Part shown: positions 34,205 to 44,432 of the stretch, one piece after another | How the letters are laid out: every line of letters starts with the position of its first letter | Numbering within the stretch: position 1 is the stretch's first letter | DNA from: Sulfitobacter sp. M05 | Lineage (GTDB): Bacteria > Pseudomonadota > Alphaproteobacteria > Rhodobacterales > Rhodobacteraceae | Length of the DNA: 64,000 nucleotides | Direction of reading: 5' to 3' | NCBI RefSeq assembly: GCF_029285175.1 | Contig: NZ_JABEDH010000002.1 | Location: 248,001-312,000, forward strand | Made by a program: the position numbers and the translations under genes | The notes under the pieces: model-generated | The model's database searches: none | What the model was told of the DNA's origin: nothing | The model's input: only the letters and a program-made list of their open reading frames with translations

Positions 34205-35242
34205 TTGGCAATATACGATCTGACAATTCGCGGTGCGGGCATCTTTGGCCTATCGGTCGCTTGGGCCGCAGTCACCCGTGGTGCCCGGGTACAGATCATT
34301 GATCCGTTCGGCCCCGCGGCCGGCAGCAGCGGCGGCCTTGTCGGTGCCCTTGCCCCACATGCACCGGAACACTGGAACCCGAAAAAGGCATTTCAGCTGG
34401 ACAGCTTGTTAATGGCCAAAGGGTTCTGGGCAGAGGTCGAGGCCGCAAGTGGCCTGTCAGCCGGATATGCCCGTAACGGGCGGCTGCAACCGATTGCCGA
34501 TGATCATGCGCTGATACTGGCCCGCAAACGCGGCCAGACAGCACGGGAGTTGTGGCAAGAACATGCACATTGGGAGGTTCTGCCTGCCACATCCACAGAC
34601 TGGGAACCGCACAGCCCCGCCGGCTTTGTGATCCGCGACACCCTGAGTGCGCTGGTCCACCCCCGTCGGGCCTGTCAGGCGCTGGTGGCCGGACTGGCGG
34701 CGCAAGGGGTCGCCCTCCAGCACAATGGCCCTGACGCCGGTAAGGTCCTCTGGGCGACGGGCATTGCGGGCCTTGAGGCGCTGAGCGCGCAACACAGTCG
34801 CAGCATGGGCGGCGGTGTCAAAGGCCAGGCCGCGCTGTTGGATTTCGACGCCCGCGGATTGCCACAACTATACGCCGACGGCATTCACGTCATTCCGCAC
34901 AACAACGGCACAGTTGCCATCGGGTCCACATCAGAACGCGACTATACCTCGATTAAGGAAACCGACAGCCAGCTGGAGGATGTAATTGCCAAGGCCCGCG
35001 CCGCCCTGCCCGTCCTTGCCGATGCGCCAGTGCTGGAACGCTGGGCCGGCATCCGCCCCCGTGCGCGCAGCCGTGCGCCGATGCTGGGGCCATGGCCGGA
35101 CCGCGAAAACCACTTTATCGCAAATGGCGGGTTCAAAATCGGTTTCGGTATGGCCCCGAAAATCGCAGATGTGATGGCCGATCTGATGCTGGAAGGGCGC
35201 GACGAAATTCCAGAAGGTTTTCGTGTTGCCGCGAATTTCTAA
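34205..35242 (+). CDS. mnmC: FAD-dependent oxidase, MnmC2-like
   Basis: The 345-residue DAO-family flavoprotein has an N-terminal FAD fold (LTIRGAGIFGLSVAWAA), then SSGGLVGALAPHAPEHWNPKKAFQ and the C-terminal GIRPRARSRAPMLGPW plus ANGGFKIGFGMAPKIAD. This matches the oxidase half of MnmC, which removes the carboxymethyl group from cmnm5U34. TTG at 34205 is the likely start (aagga seven bases upstream); no ATG fits. The pairing with mnmD supports the role. Its TAA stop lies at the edge of repeat copy B. Confidence 0.83.
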   Translation: MAIYDLTIRGAGIFGLSVAWAAVTRGARVQIIDPFGPAAGSSGGLVGALAPHAPEHWNPKKAFQLDSLLMAKGFWAEVEAASGLSAGYARNGRLQPIADDHALILARKRGQTARELWQEHAHWEVLPATSTDWEPHSPAGFVIRDTLSALVHPRRACQALVAGLAAQGVALQHNGPDAGKVLWATGIAGLEALSAQHSRSMGGGVKGQAALLDFDARGLPQLYADGIHVIPHNNGTVAIGSTSERDYTSIKETDSQLEDVIAKARAALPVLADAPVLERWAGIRPRARSRAPMLGPWPDRENHFIANGGFKIGFGMAPKIADVMADLMLEGRDEIPEGFRVAANF

Positions 35243-35340
35243 AGCGTCCGGCCCCTAACCTGACGCGTTTCCTATCCCCAATGTCCCGCGAACGCGTCGC
35301 GTGTCAGAGTATTGGGAATTCAAATTTAAGGTCAGGCGCT
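35240..35340 (+). repeat. Palindromic repeat element, copy B
   Basis: taaagcgtccggcccctaacctga, then a hairpin tatccccaat...attgggaatt around gtcccgcgaacgcgtcgcg, then caaatttaaggtcagg. It is more diverged than copies A and C but clearly the same element. It holds the stop of mnmC (35240-35242) and of the convergent hydratase-like gene (tca at 35332-35334). Confidence 0.82.
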
Positions 35341-36123
35341 ATGGGCCTGCGCGGACATGCATTGCCGCCCGTCAGGCCCGCGCACCCAAAAATCCCGCCC
35401 TTTGCTACACAGTGTTGCCGTTTCGAAATGCATCAACGGGGATGTGGCGCGGAAGCGGAAGGTTTCAAGCGGGCCAAGCTGCTCTTGTGCCATCAGCATC
35501 AGCAGTTGCGCCAAAAGAGGGCCATGCACGACCAGCCCGCCATACCCCTCAATATCACGGGCATAATCAAGATCGTAATGAATGCGGTGCCCATTAAACG
35601 TAAGCGCGGAATAGCGAAACAACAGGGTTGACGAAAACGAAACCTCGCGGCGCTGCTCTTCATCGGTGCGCGCGGCAATCACCGTGGGTTTGGCTGCGTC
35701 AGGCTTTGCGTCTTCGCGATACACCAGATCCTGCCACTCGCTGAGGCAATGCACCCCGTCCTGATGCACCTCATGGCGCAAAGTCACAAAACCCAGCGGC
35801 CCGCTGCGGCCCTGTTTGTGCGCGACACGCTCGCAATGGCTGACACAGGTTGCGGAATGTCCCGCCCTGAGGGGCGCGTGAAACGCCAGCCGGCCCGCCG
35901 CCCACATCCGGCGCGGCAACCCCATGTCAGGAATCAAGCCGCCAACTTTCGGATGCCCATCCCGGCCCAACACTGCCGCCGGCTGTGGCTCCCAGAAATA
36001 GAGCTGATGAAAAAACGGTGCCAGCGCACTATCGATTGTAATCTCAGCGGGTAACCCCAAAGCGATGCACAATGCATTGGCCCGCGCCGCATCCATTGAG
36101 TCACTTTGACTTATGCTGTGCAT
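35332..36123 (-). CDS. FAS1-like dehydratase / mesaconyl-C4-CoA hydratase-like protein
   Basis: The protein has 263 residues from ATG 36123. It resembles the MaoC-like HTD2/mesaconyl-C4-CoA hydratase group: ALAPFFHQLYFWEP near the N-terminus, RRMWAAGRLAFHAPLRAG, then the C-terminal hot-dog half with FRYSALTFNGHRIHYDLDYAR and VVHGPLLAQLLMLM, which carries the catalytic region. It probably hydrates or dehydrates an acyl-CoA. The N-terminus looks slightly shorter than usual for the group; an ATG at 36138 is an alternative. It is divergent from the VOC gene. Confidence 0.75.
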   Translation of the reverse strand: MHSISQSDSMDAARANALCIALGLPAEITIDSALAPFFHQLYFWEPQPAAVLGRDGHPKVGGLIPDMGLPRRMWAAGRLAFHAPLRAGHSATCVSHCERVAHKQGRSGPLGFVTLRHEVHQDGVHCLSEWQDLVYREDAKPDAAKPTVIAARTDEEQRREVSFSSTLLFRYSALTFNGHRIHYDLDYARDIEGYGGLVVHGPLLAQLLMLMAQEQLGPLETFRFRATSPLMHFETATLCSKGRDFWVRGPDGRQCMSAQAHSA

Positions 36124-36165
36124 GTGATCAGTATCCATCCCAACTGGATAAAGGAAATCCCCACG

Positions 36166-36615
36166 ATGTCGCAAGCCGGGCCAAACGTTTCCGCGCTGGA
36201 TCACCTTGTTCTGACCGTTGCGCATATCCCTGCAACCCGCGCGTTTTACGAAACTGTGATGGGCATGACGGCGCAGGAATTCCAAGTCGCGGACGGAAGC
36301 AGCCGCTGGGCGCTTTGTTTTGGCACCTCAAAGATCAACCTGCACCAGCAAGGCCGTGAATTCGATCCCAAGGCCGCCTGTCCCACAGCCGGCAGCGCGG
36401 ATTTATGTTTCCTGACAGAGACCGCTTTGGCCGATTGGGCGCAACACCTCAGCGCCCTTGGCATACCGGTCGAGGCAGGCCCCGTCCCCCGCACCGGCGC
36501 GGTGTCGCTGCTGACCTCGATCTACATCCGCGATCCCGATCAAAACCTGATCGAAATCGCGGTCCGGCGCGACACCCCGCCAACCACGGGACGGACGGGT
36601 CCTATTGCGTCCTAG
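36166..36615 (+). CDS. VOC family (glyoxalase-like) protein
   Basis: The 149-residue protein comprises two beta-alpha-beta-beta-beta modules. Landmarks are LDHLVLTVAHIPATRAFYETVMGM (with the metal His), FGTSKINLHQQG, and the C-terminal SIYIRDPDQNLIEIAV with the metal Glu. Metal-dependent lyase, dioxygenase or resistance protein of unknown substrate. The ATG at 36166 has aaggaa nine bases upstream. It overlaps the convergent FMN reductase gene by four bases. Confidence 0.85.
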   Translation: MSQAGPNVSALDHLVLTVAHIPATRAFYETVMGMTAQEFQVADGSSRWALCFGTSKINLHQQGREFDPKAACPTAGSADLCFLTETALADWAQHLSALGIPVEAGPVPRTGAVSLLTSIYIRDPDQNLIEIAVRRDTPPTTGRTGPIAS

Positions 36616-37148
36616 ATCATCCCCCGCAGCGAGGTCATCAACTGGCTTAAATCGCGGATGTATCTTTCATCAACCAGCCGGCCCTCGGCATCAAATGCCT
36701 CCGAGCTGGAGGCCAGATGCATCTCCGGTCCTTGCAGAATACGGGGGCGAAACGGCACCATGAACCCGCGCAGTACCATCTGCGCACGCTCACCGCCCGC
36801 ACGCCCGGCAGCAGCAGACATCACCGCAACGGGTTTGTCGTTCCACGGGGTACCACCGGTGCGGCTGATCCAGTCCAGCGCGTTCTTGAGAACACCGGAG
36901 GGGCCTTTGTTATATTCCGGGGTCGAGATAATCACCGCATCCGCAGCAGCAATCCGCGCGGCCGCATCCTGTACCAACTGTGGCACACCTTCAGCCGCCT
37001 CATCATCGCCATCATAAAGCGGAAAGCGGATGTCGAGCAGATCGAACGCACTATCGCCAAACAACCGGGCGGCTTCGCGCACCAGTTTGGTGTTGGTTGC
37101 ATCGCGGCGCAATGATCCGGAAATACCGAGAAGTTTGGGGGTAGTCAT
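36612..37148 (-). CDS. NADPH-dependent FMN reductase
   Basis: The 178-residue flavodoxin-like protein has LLGISGSLRRDATNTKLV (FMN phosphate loop), STPEYNKGPSGVLKNALDW (hallmark of the ChrR/YieF/AzoR-like NADPH:FMN reductases) and AAAGRAGGERAQ. Probably a quinone, azo or chromate reductase; physiological substrate unknown. Single gene with a ribosome site aaggag just before the ATG. Confidence 0.9.
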   Translation of the reverse strand: MTTPKLLGISGSLRRDATNTKLVREAARLFGDSAFDLLDIRFPLYDGDDEAAEGVPQLVQDAAARIAAADAVIISTPEYNKGPSGVLKNALDWISRTGGTPWNDKPVAVMSAAAGRAGGERAQMVLRGFMVPFRPRILQGPEMHLASSSEAFDAEGRLVDERYIRDLSQLMTSLRGMI

Positions 37149-37210
37149 AGGAAAGCTCCTTGTGGAAATTCAGATGCTCTATACCTGCGCCCCGAATGAC
37201 TAAATACAAG

Positions 37211-37236
37211 AAGCCCCCGCAAGATGCAGGGGCTTT
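37211..37236 (-). terminator. Terminator of the OmpA-family gene
   Basis: The stem aagcccccgc/gcaggggctt (one mismatch, 5-nt loop) is followed on the minus strand by cttgtattta. It lies 25 bp after the OmpA gene stop. Confidence 0.75.
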
Positions 37237-37260
37237 GTGCGTTTTTGCAAAGGTTTGGGA

Positions 37261-37929
37261 TCAGACCGGGTTGGGCAGGATCACGATTTCAACGCGTCGG
37301 TTCTGCGCCTTGCCTGCGGGGGACAGGTTGCTGGCAACCGGCTGGCTTTCGCCACGTCCGAAAACACTCAGCCGCTGCGCAGGTACACCGCTGTTGATCA
37401 GAACATTCGCCACTGAACGGGCGCGGCCTTCGGACAATGTCTGGTTATAACCTGCATCCCCGTCGCTGTCGGTGTGGCCGATGATCTGCAAGGTAGAGTT
37501 GCCATAAGTCTGCACGTTTTGCGCCAACGCCCGCAGGTCGCCCTGCAAGGTTGGTGTCAGAACCGTGCTGTCCGTCGCGAACAACAGATTGTTGGGCAAC
37601 GTCACAATCAACCGGTCACCGGTGTTGTTGATCGCCACGTTTGACCCCATTTGCTGGCGTAACTCGGCCTCTTGCTTATCGAGGTTATACCCGATGCCCG
37701 CCCCCAGCGCGCCGCCGAGAACAGCCCCGACCAGTGCGCCGTCACCGCGGTTGTCGTCTTTGGCCAACGCCCCGATCAGCGCCCCGGAGGCGGCCCCGAT
37801 CAGTGCGCCGTTTTTGGTTTTCTGATTCGGATCGCCCGGTTGCGCCAGAATACCGGCGGGTTGTGTACAGGCCCCAAGCGCAAGAGAACCTGCGACCGCT
37901 GCGGCCAAGGAAAGTCTGGAAGAAATCAT
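37261..37929 (-). CDS. OmpA-family lipoprotein with glycine zipper
   Basis: The 222-residue protein starts at ATG 37929 (aaagg upstream). The lipobox signal SLAAAVAGSLALGAC is followed by a glycine-zipper region (about 40-85: GALIGAASGALIGALAKDD) and an OmpA C-terminal peptidoglycan-binding domain (about 110-220: IIGHTDSDGDAGYN, LSEGRARSVANVLI). It resembles YiaD-type lipoproteins that tether the outer membrane to peptidoglycan. The gene stands alone with its own terminator. Confidence 0.9.
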   Translation of the reverse strand: MISSRLSLAAAVAGSLALGACTQPAGILAQPGDPNQKTKNGALIGAASGALIGALAKDDNRGDGALVGAVLGGALGAGIGYNLDKQEAELRQQMGSNVAINNTGDRLIVTLPNNLLFATDSTVLTPTLQGDLRALAQNVQTYGNSTLQIIGHTDSDGDAGYNQTLSEGRARSVANVLINSGVPAQRLSVFGRGESQPVASNLSPAGKAQNRRVEIVILPNPV

Positions 37930-38076
37930 AGCTACTGCCTTTATGTTCAGGCCCCGTTCGGGCAGGGCACATTGTTCAATGAGGTATATATGGGGCGACA
38001 GGCGGATAAAATCACGGGGAAATATAGATCGGCAGTATCTTGCCGACACCCACGGTCCGCATCTCCTGTCGCAAGC

Positions 38077-38940
38077 CTAGATTTCCGTGCGGGCCGCCTC
38101 GAATGCCAGCATCGCCCGTTTCACCGGCAGCCCCCAATGATAGCCGCCCAATGCCCCCGATTTGCGCAGCGCACGGTGACAGGGGATCAACCATGAAACC
38201 GGATTGCGCCCCACGGCGGTGCCCACCGCGCGTACCGCTTTGGGATTGCCGATGGCGCTTGCAATGTCGGAATAGGTGGTGACCTGGCCCGACGGCACCC
38301 GCAACAGCGCCTCCCAAACCTTGATCTGGAAGGGTGCGCCGATCAGGTAAACCGGCGCTTTCTCCGCCCCGCCTTGCCCGGTTCCGAAAGCGGTCATGAC
38401 CCAAGGCCGCAACATTTCCGGGTCTTCGATAAATGTCGCCTCAGGCCAGCGCCCGACCAGATCCTGCATCGCCGCGTCTTTGCCCATTTCCGCAGCCAGT
38501 GCGAGACCGCAAATCCCCTTGTCCGTTCCCATCACCAAAGCCAAACCGAAGGGGCTGTCGAACCACCCCCAACGAATTGTCAGACCAGCACCTGCGCGGG
38601 CAAATTCACCCGGGCTCATCGCTTCCCAGCGCAGGAACATATCGTGCAACCGACCAGTACCGGACAGCCCCACCTCATGGGCGGCTTGCAAGGTGGTCGC
38701 CCGCGCGCGCAGCATTTCCTTGGCCTGCCCCAACATCAGATATTGCTGATAGCGTTTTGGCGACACCCCAACCCAGCGCGAAAACAACCGTTGGAAATGC
38801 GCCGCCGACATGCCCATCGCCTCGGCTATCTGTTCAAGCGTCAGGGTCTCATCGGCCCCGTCCAGCAGGTCAATAGCGCGGCGCATGACGTTGTAATGAT
38901 AGCCATCATCGAAAGCGGGAATTTGTGTTGTTTGGTTCAT
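38077..38940 (-). CDS. AraC-domain methylated-DNA-protein cysteine methyltransferase
   Basis: The 287-residue protein has an N-terminal AraC helix-turn-helix region (about 15-105: LEQIAEAMGMSAAHFQRLFSRW, GVSPKRYQQYL) and a C-terminal O6-alkylguanine transferase domain (about 125-285) with the acceptor Cys in LIPCHRAL and VTTYSDIASAIG. It matches Ada minus the N-terminal zinc/methylphosphotriester domain, so it can repair O6-alkylguanine but lacks the usual methyl-sensing switch. Whether the AraC part still regulates genes is open. Confidence 0.9.
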   Translation of the reverse strand: MNQTTQIPAFDDGYHYNVMRRAIDLLDGADETLTLEQIAEAMGMSAAHFQRLFSRWVGVSPKRYQQYLMLGQAKEMLRARATTLQAAHEVGLSGTGRLHDMFLRWEAMSPGEFARAGAGLTIRWGWFDSPFGLALVMGTDKGICGLALAAEMGKDAAMQDLVGRWPEATFIEDPEMLRPWVMTAFGTGQGGAEKAPVYLIGAPFQIKVWEALLRVPSGQVTTYSDIASAIGNPKAVRAVGTAVGRNPVSWLIPCHRALRKSGALGGYHWGLPVKRAMLAFEAARTEI

Positions 38941-39031
38941 ACCCCCAATCTAGGCACCTCTAACGCCCCATGCGACCCGAAACATGCGCAACGGCTTGCC
39001 CCGCTCGCGGGTTTCGCCCATACCGGCTGTC

Positions 39032-39679
39032 ATGGCAAAACAGCTCGATTATCATACCATCCGCGCGATTTTCACCCGCTTTCAAGAGGCCGACCCCGAA
39101 CCCAAGGGCGAGTTGGACCACGTGAACGTCTATACATTGGTCGTTGCCGTCGCGCTTTCCGCACAGGCCACAGATGCCGGCGTGAACAAAGCGACAAACG
39201 AGCTGTTCAAAGTCGCTGATACTCCGCAGAAAATGCTGGATCTGGGGTTGGAGGCGCTGACCGATCACATCAAGACCATCGGATTGTTCCGCCAAAAGGC
39301 GAAGAACGTGATGAAATTAAGCCAGATTCTGGTCGATGAATATGGTGGCGAAGTGCCAAATTCTCGCGCCGCGTTGCAATCTCTGCCCGGCGTCGGACGC
39401 AAGACCGCCAATGTGGTGTTGAACATGTGGTGGCAACAGCCGGCCCAAGCCGTCGACACCCATATCTTTCGCGTCGGCAACCGCACCGGCATCGCACCGG
39501 GCAAAACCGTGGATGCCGTAGAGCGCGCCGTCGAAGACAATATCCCCGCTGATTTCCAGCTGCACGCGCATCATTGGCTGATTCTGCATGGCAGGTATCA
39601 CTGTAAGGCGCGCAAACCTATGTGCCCGACATGTATTATTAAGGATCTCTGTCCATTCGAGGACAAGACCGTCCATTAA
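39032..39679 (+). CDS. nth: Endonuclease III
   Basis: The 215-residue protein has the HhH-GPD fold with hairpin LPGVGRKTANVVLN holding the catalytic Lys, the Asp in AVDTHIFRVGNR, and the C-terminal [4Fe-4S] loop (C-x6-C-x2-C-x5-C, CKARKPMCPTC..). It removes oxidised pyrimidines and cuts abasic sites. The start at 39032 (MAKQLDYHTIRAIF) fits the family. It is followed after 18 bp by the PfkB kinase gene, likely an operon. Confidence 0.95.
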   Translation: MAKQLDYHTIRAIFTRFQEADPEPKGELDHVNVYTLVVAVALSAQATDAGVNKATNELFKVADTPQKMLDLGLEALTDHIKTIGLFRQKAKNVMKLSQILVDEYGGEVPNSRAALQSLPGVGRKTANVVLNMWWQQPAQAVDTHIFRVGNRTGIAPGKTVDAVERAVEDNIPADFQLHAHHWLILHGRYHCKARKPMCPTCIIKDLCPFEDKTVH

Positions 39680-39697
39680 TCCCCAAAGGAAGACCAC

Positions 39698-40687
39698 ATG
39701 AAAACCTATGACCTTGTTGGCATCGGCAACGCCGTTGTGGACGTGATCTCGCAGACCGACGACAGCTTTCTGGCGCATATGGGCATCGAAAAAGGCATCA
39801 TGCAGCTGATAGAACAGGACCGCGCCGAACTGCTTTATGGGGCGATGACGGATCGGGTGCAGACCCCAGGTGGATCGGTTGCCAATACCATCGCCGGAGC
39901 CGGTGCATTGGGATTGCAGACCGCATTCATTGGACGGGTACGCGACGATTCTCTGGGTCAGTTTTACGCCAGTGCGATGGCGGATCACGGCATTGATTTC
40001 GTGAACCCGCCGGTTGCCGGCGCGGATCGCCCAACCTCGCGCAGTATGATTTTCGTCACACCGGACGGTGAACGCTCTATGAACACGTATCTGGGGGTGT
40101 CGACCGGTCTGTCCTCGCAGGATGTGCCAGCGGATGTGGCCGGTAACGCCAAGATGATGTTTCTTGAAGGGTATCTGTTTGACGAAGACGCTGGCAAAAC
40201 CGCCTTTCGCGAAGCGGCGCGCGCAACCAATGCCGGCGGCGGCATTGCCGGCATCGCAATCTCCGATCCCTTCTGCGTCGAACGCCACCGCGCTGACTTT
40301 TTGTCATTGATCACAAACGATCTGGGTTTTGTCATCGGAAACGAAGCCGAGCTGAAATCCCTATTCGAGACCGACAGCATCGAAACCGCCCTGTCCAAGA
40401 CCGCAGACATCTGTGCCAATGTGGTCTGCACCCGCTCTGCGGACGGCGTCACCCTGATCAAGGACGGCACCCGCGTTGACGTCGGTGTCACCCCAGTGAC
40501 GCCCATTGATGCCACCGGTGCCGGTGATCAATTTGCCGCCGGTTTCCTATATGGGCTGGCCAAAGGCCATGATCTGGAAACCTGTGGCCGTATGGGCAAC
40601 CTCTGTGCCGGCGAGGTCATTAGCCACATCGGGCCGCGCCCCCAAAAGGACATGCTTGCGGCCTTCAAATCTGACGGATTGGTTTAA
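39698..40687 (+). CDS. PfkB-family carbohydrate/adenosine kinase
   Basis: The 329-residue ribokinase-fold protein has the N-terminal GIGNAVVDVI, TPGGSVANTIAGAGALG, and the C-terminal anion-hole motif DATGAGDQFAAGFLYG with the catalytic Asp. Related to alphaproteobacterial adenosine kinase-like proteins; substrate not certain. Ribosome site ggaag before ATG 39698. It lies between nth and a GNAT gene (3-bp gap). Confidence 0.88.
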   Translation: MKTYDLVGIGNAVVDVISQTDDSFLAHMGIEKGIMQLIEQDRAELLYGAMTDRVQTPGGSVANTIAGAGALGLQTAFIGRVRDDSLGQFYASAMADHGIDFVNPPVAGADRPTSRSMIFVTPDGERSMNTYLGVSTGLSSQDVPADVAGNAKMMFLEGYLFDEDAGKTAFREAARATNAGGGIAGIAISDPFCVERHRADFLSLITNDLGFVIGNEAELKSLFETDSIETALSKTADICANVVCTRSADGVTLIKDGTRVDVGVTPVTPIDATGAGDQFAAGFLYGLAKGHDLETCGRMGNLCAGEVISHIGPRPQKDMLAAFKSDGLV

Positions 40688-40690
40688 GTT

Positions 40691-41281
40691 ATGTTGAACA
40701 ACGGCTTGCATGAAGTACCCAACGGCAAGGTTGCGATGGTTGTCACCTACCTTGAGATGACAACACCCCCGCCGCTGCGCGAACTTCCCTTGCCCGAGGG
40801 GATTACCTTTCGTCAGGTCACGCCGGATCTACCATGGTATCGCGACATCTTTGACCGCGTCGGTTCTCCGTGGTTATGGTACCGCAGACGGACCTATGAA
40901 GATGCCAAACTGATGGCGATCCTGAATGACCCCAAGGTTGCCCTCTTTACGCTGTCACGTGATGGGCAGGACGAGGCCTTGCTGGAACTTGATTTCCGCA
41001 AAGACGGGGAATGTGAACTGGGGTATTTCGGGCTGACCCCGAAACTGATCGGCAGTGGCGCTGGCCGGTGCCTGATGAACAAGGCAATCAGCCTGGCCTG
41101 GGCCGCCCCGATCAATCGCTTTCATTTACAGACCTGCACACTTGATAGCGCGCAGGCATTGGGATTCTATATGCGCAGCGGCTTTGTTCCCTATCGCCGT
41201 CAGGTAGAAGTCGACGACGATCCGCGGCTGTCAGGGGTGTCCGCCACCGATAGCGCACCACATGTGCCGCTGATCCGTTAG
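40691..41281 (+). CDS. GNAT family N-acetyltransferase
   Basis: The 196-residue protein has a GNAT core about 60-175: LLELDFRKDGECELGYFGL, then the acetyl-CoA loop LIGSGAGRCLMNKAI and LDSAQALGFYMRSGFVPY. Substrate unknown. It follows the kinase gene by three bases, so it is translationally close. It overlaps the convergent secreted-protein gene by four bases. Confidence 0.85.
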   Translation: MLNNGLHEVPNGKVAMVVTYLEMTTPPPLRELPLPEGITFRQVTPDLPWYRDIFDRVGSPWLWYRRRTYEDAKLMAILNDPKVALFTLSRDGQDEALLELDFRKDGECELGYFGLTPKLIGSGAGRCLMNKAISLAWAAPINRFHLQTCTLDSAQALGFYMRSGFVPYRRQVEVDDDPRLSGVSATDSAPHVPLIR

Positions 41282-41739
41282 GGACATCCCCGGCCCGCCA
41301 TACAGCGGGCCACCTGTTCCCGCGCCTCAGGTTCGGGAGAGCCAAACACCGATCCGCCACAGGGCGTCACACGCAGCGCATAACCGGACGCGTCCTTGCG
41401 CACAAAAGCAAGGATATCGTCACCAGTTTGCACATGACCGCACCACTGGCTCAAACAGGTCACCTCAAGCGTGATCTGTCGGTTGAACGGCACCTCAAAC
41501 CCCAACGCATTCAGAGAATGGCCCCGCAATCTGGCAGGTACGCGCGTCATCCGGGGCGGGCGGGTCATGCCATCGGGCATCTCGGACATATCCAGCTTGA
41601 GGCGGCCATGAATGACAACATAGGCTTCTTCTGCGGCGGCAAATTGCGCATAGCTGCGATCAACACTTGGGGCCAGACAGGACAGCGCCAGCGCCGGCAC
41701 CGGTGCGCAAAGCGCGATTGCCAGAGCAAGCGCACGCAT
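41278..41739 (-). CDS. Small secreted protein, function unknown
   Basis: The 153-residue protein has a clear signal peptide ([18 protein letters not shown]) and six cysteines in the mature part (SCLAP, VTCLSQWCGH, TPCGGS, ARCMAGRGCP), which suggests disulfide bonding in the periplasm. I recognise no domain. The ATG at 41739 overlaps the rppH stop by one base, so it is co-transcribed with rppH. Confidence 0.65.
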   Translation of the reverse strand: MRALALAIALCAPVPALALSCLAPSVDRSYAQFAAAEEAYVVIHGRLKLDMSEMPDGMTRPPRMTRVPARLRGHSLNALGFEVPFNRQITLEVTCLSQWCGHVQTGDDILAFVRKDASGYALRVTPCGGSVFGSPEPEAREQVARCMAGRGCP

Positions 41740-42221
41740 CACAAATGCGCCCGGAATTCGTTCAAAAGCACCTCGTAAACGCCACGCTTGAACGGCACGA
41801 TACTGTCCAGCAACTGATCAACAGGCAGCCATTTCCATGCAGAGAACTCCTGATGCTCGGTCACAATATTGACCTGCGAATCCGTGCCCTGAAATCGCAT
41901 CAGGAACCATTTCTGTTCCTGCCCACGATACTTGCCCTTCCACAGCTTTGGCACCAGATCATGCGGCAAATCATAGGGCAGCCAATCAGCGGTTTGGGCA
42001 ACCACAGTGACCAGATCCCGCGAGACACCGGTTTCTTCTTCCAGTTCGCGCAAGGCGGCCTCACCAGCGTCTTCGCCTTTTTCCACCCCGCCTTGTGGCA
42101 TCTGCCAGGCCTCTGAATGGTTGTCTTTGCGTTGCCCGACAAAGACCAGCCCGTCGGCGTTCAACAACATCACACCGGCACAGGGGCGGTAGGGCAGCTT
42201 GGCAATTTCTTCGGGGGTCAT
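41739..42221 (-). CDS. rppH: RNA pyrophosphohydrolase (Nudix)
   Basis: The 160-residue protein starts at ATG 42221. The Nudix box [22 protein letters not shown] and the RppH signatures [18 protein letters not shown] and KWFLMRF are present. It removes pyrophosphate from 5'-triphosphate RNA ends and starts mRNA decay. The frame runs 12 codons further upstream, but the chosen start fits the family. Confidence 0.94.
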   Translation of the reverse strand: MTPEEIAKLPYRPCAGVMLLNADGLVFVGQRKDNHSEAWQMPQGGVEKGEDAGEAALRELEEETGVSRDLVTVVAQTADWLPYDLPHDLVPKLWKGKYRGQEQKWFLMRFQGTDSQVNIVTEHQEFSAWKWLPVDQLLDSIVPFKRGVYEVLLNEFRAHL

Positions 42222-42297
42222 GGGCGTGTGTCCTTCAATCGGAATGGTACATTTCACTTGCTCCCCTTGTCTCAGGTTCGCGTCTGTTATCCAATAG

Positions 42298-44415
<2,118 letters not shown>

Positions 44416-44432
44416 TCGCGGACCAGACCGAC

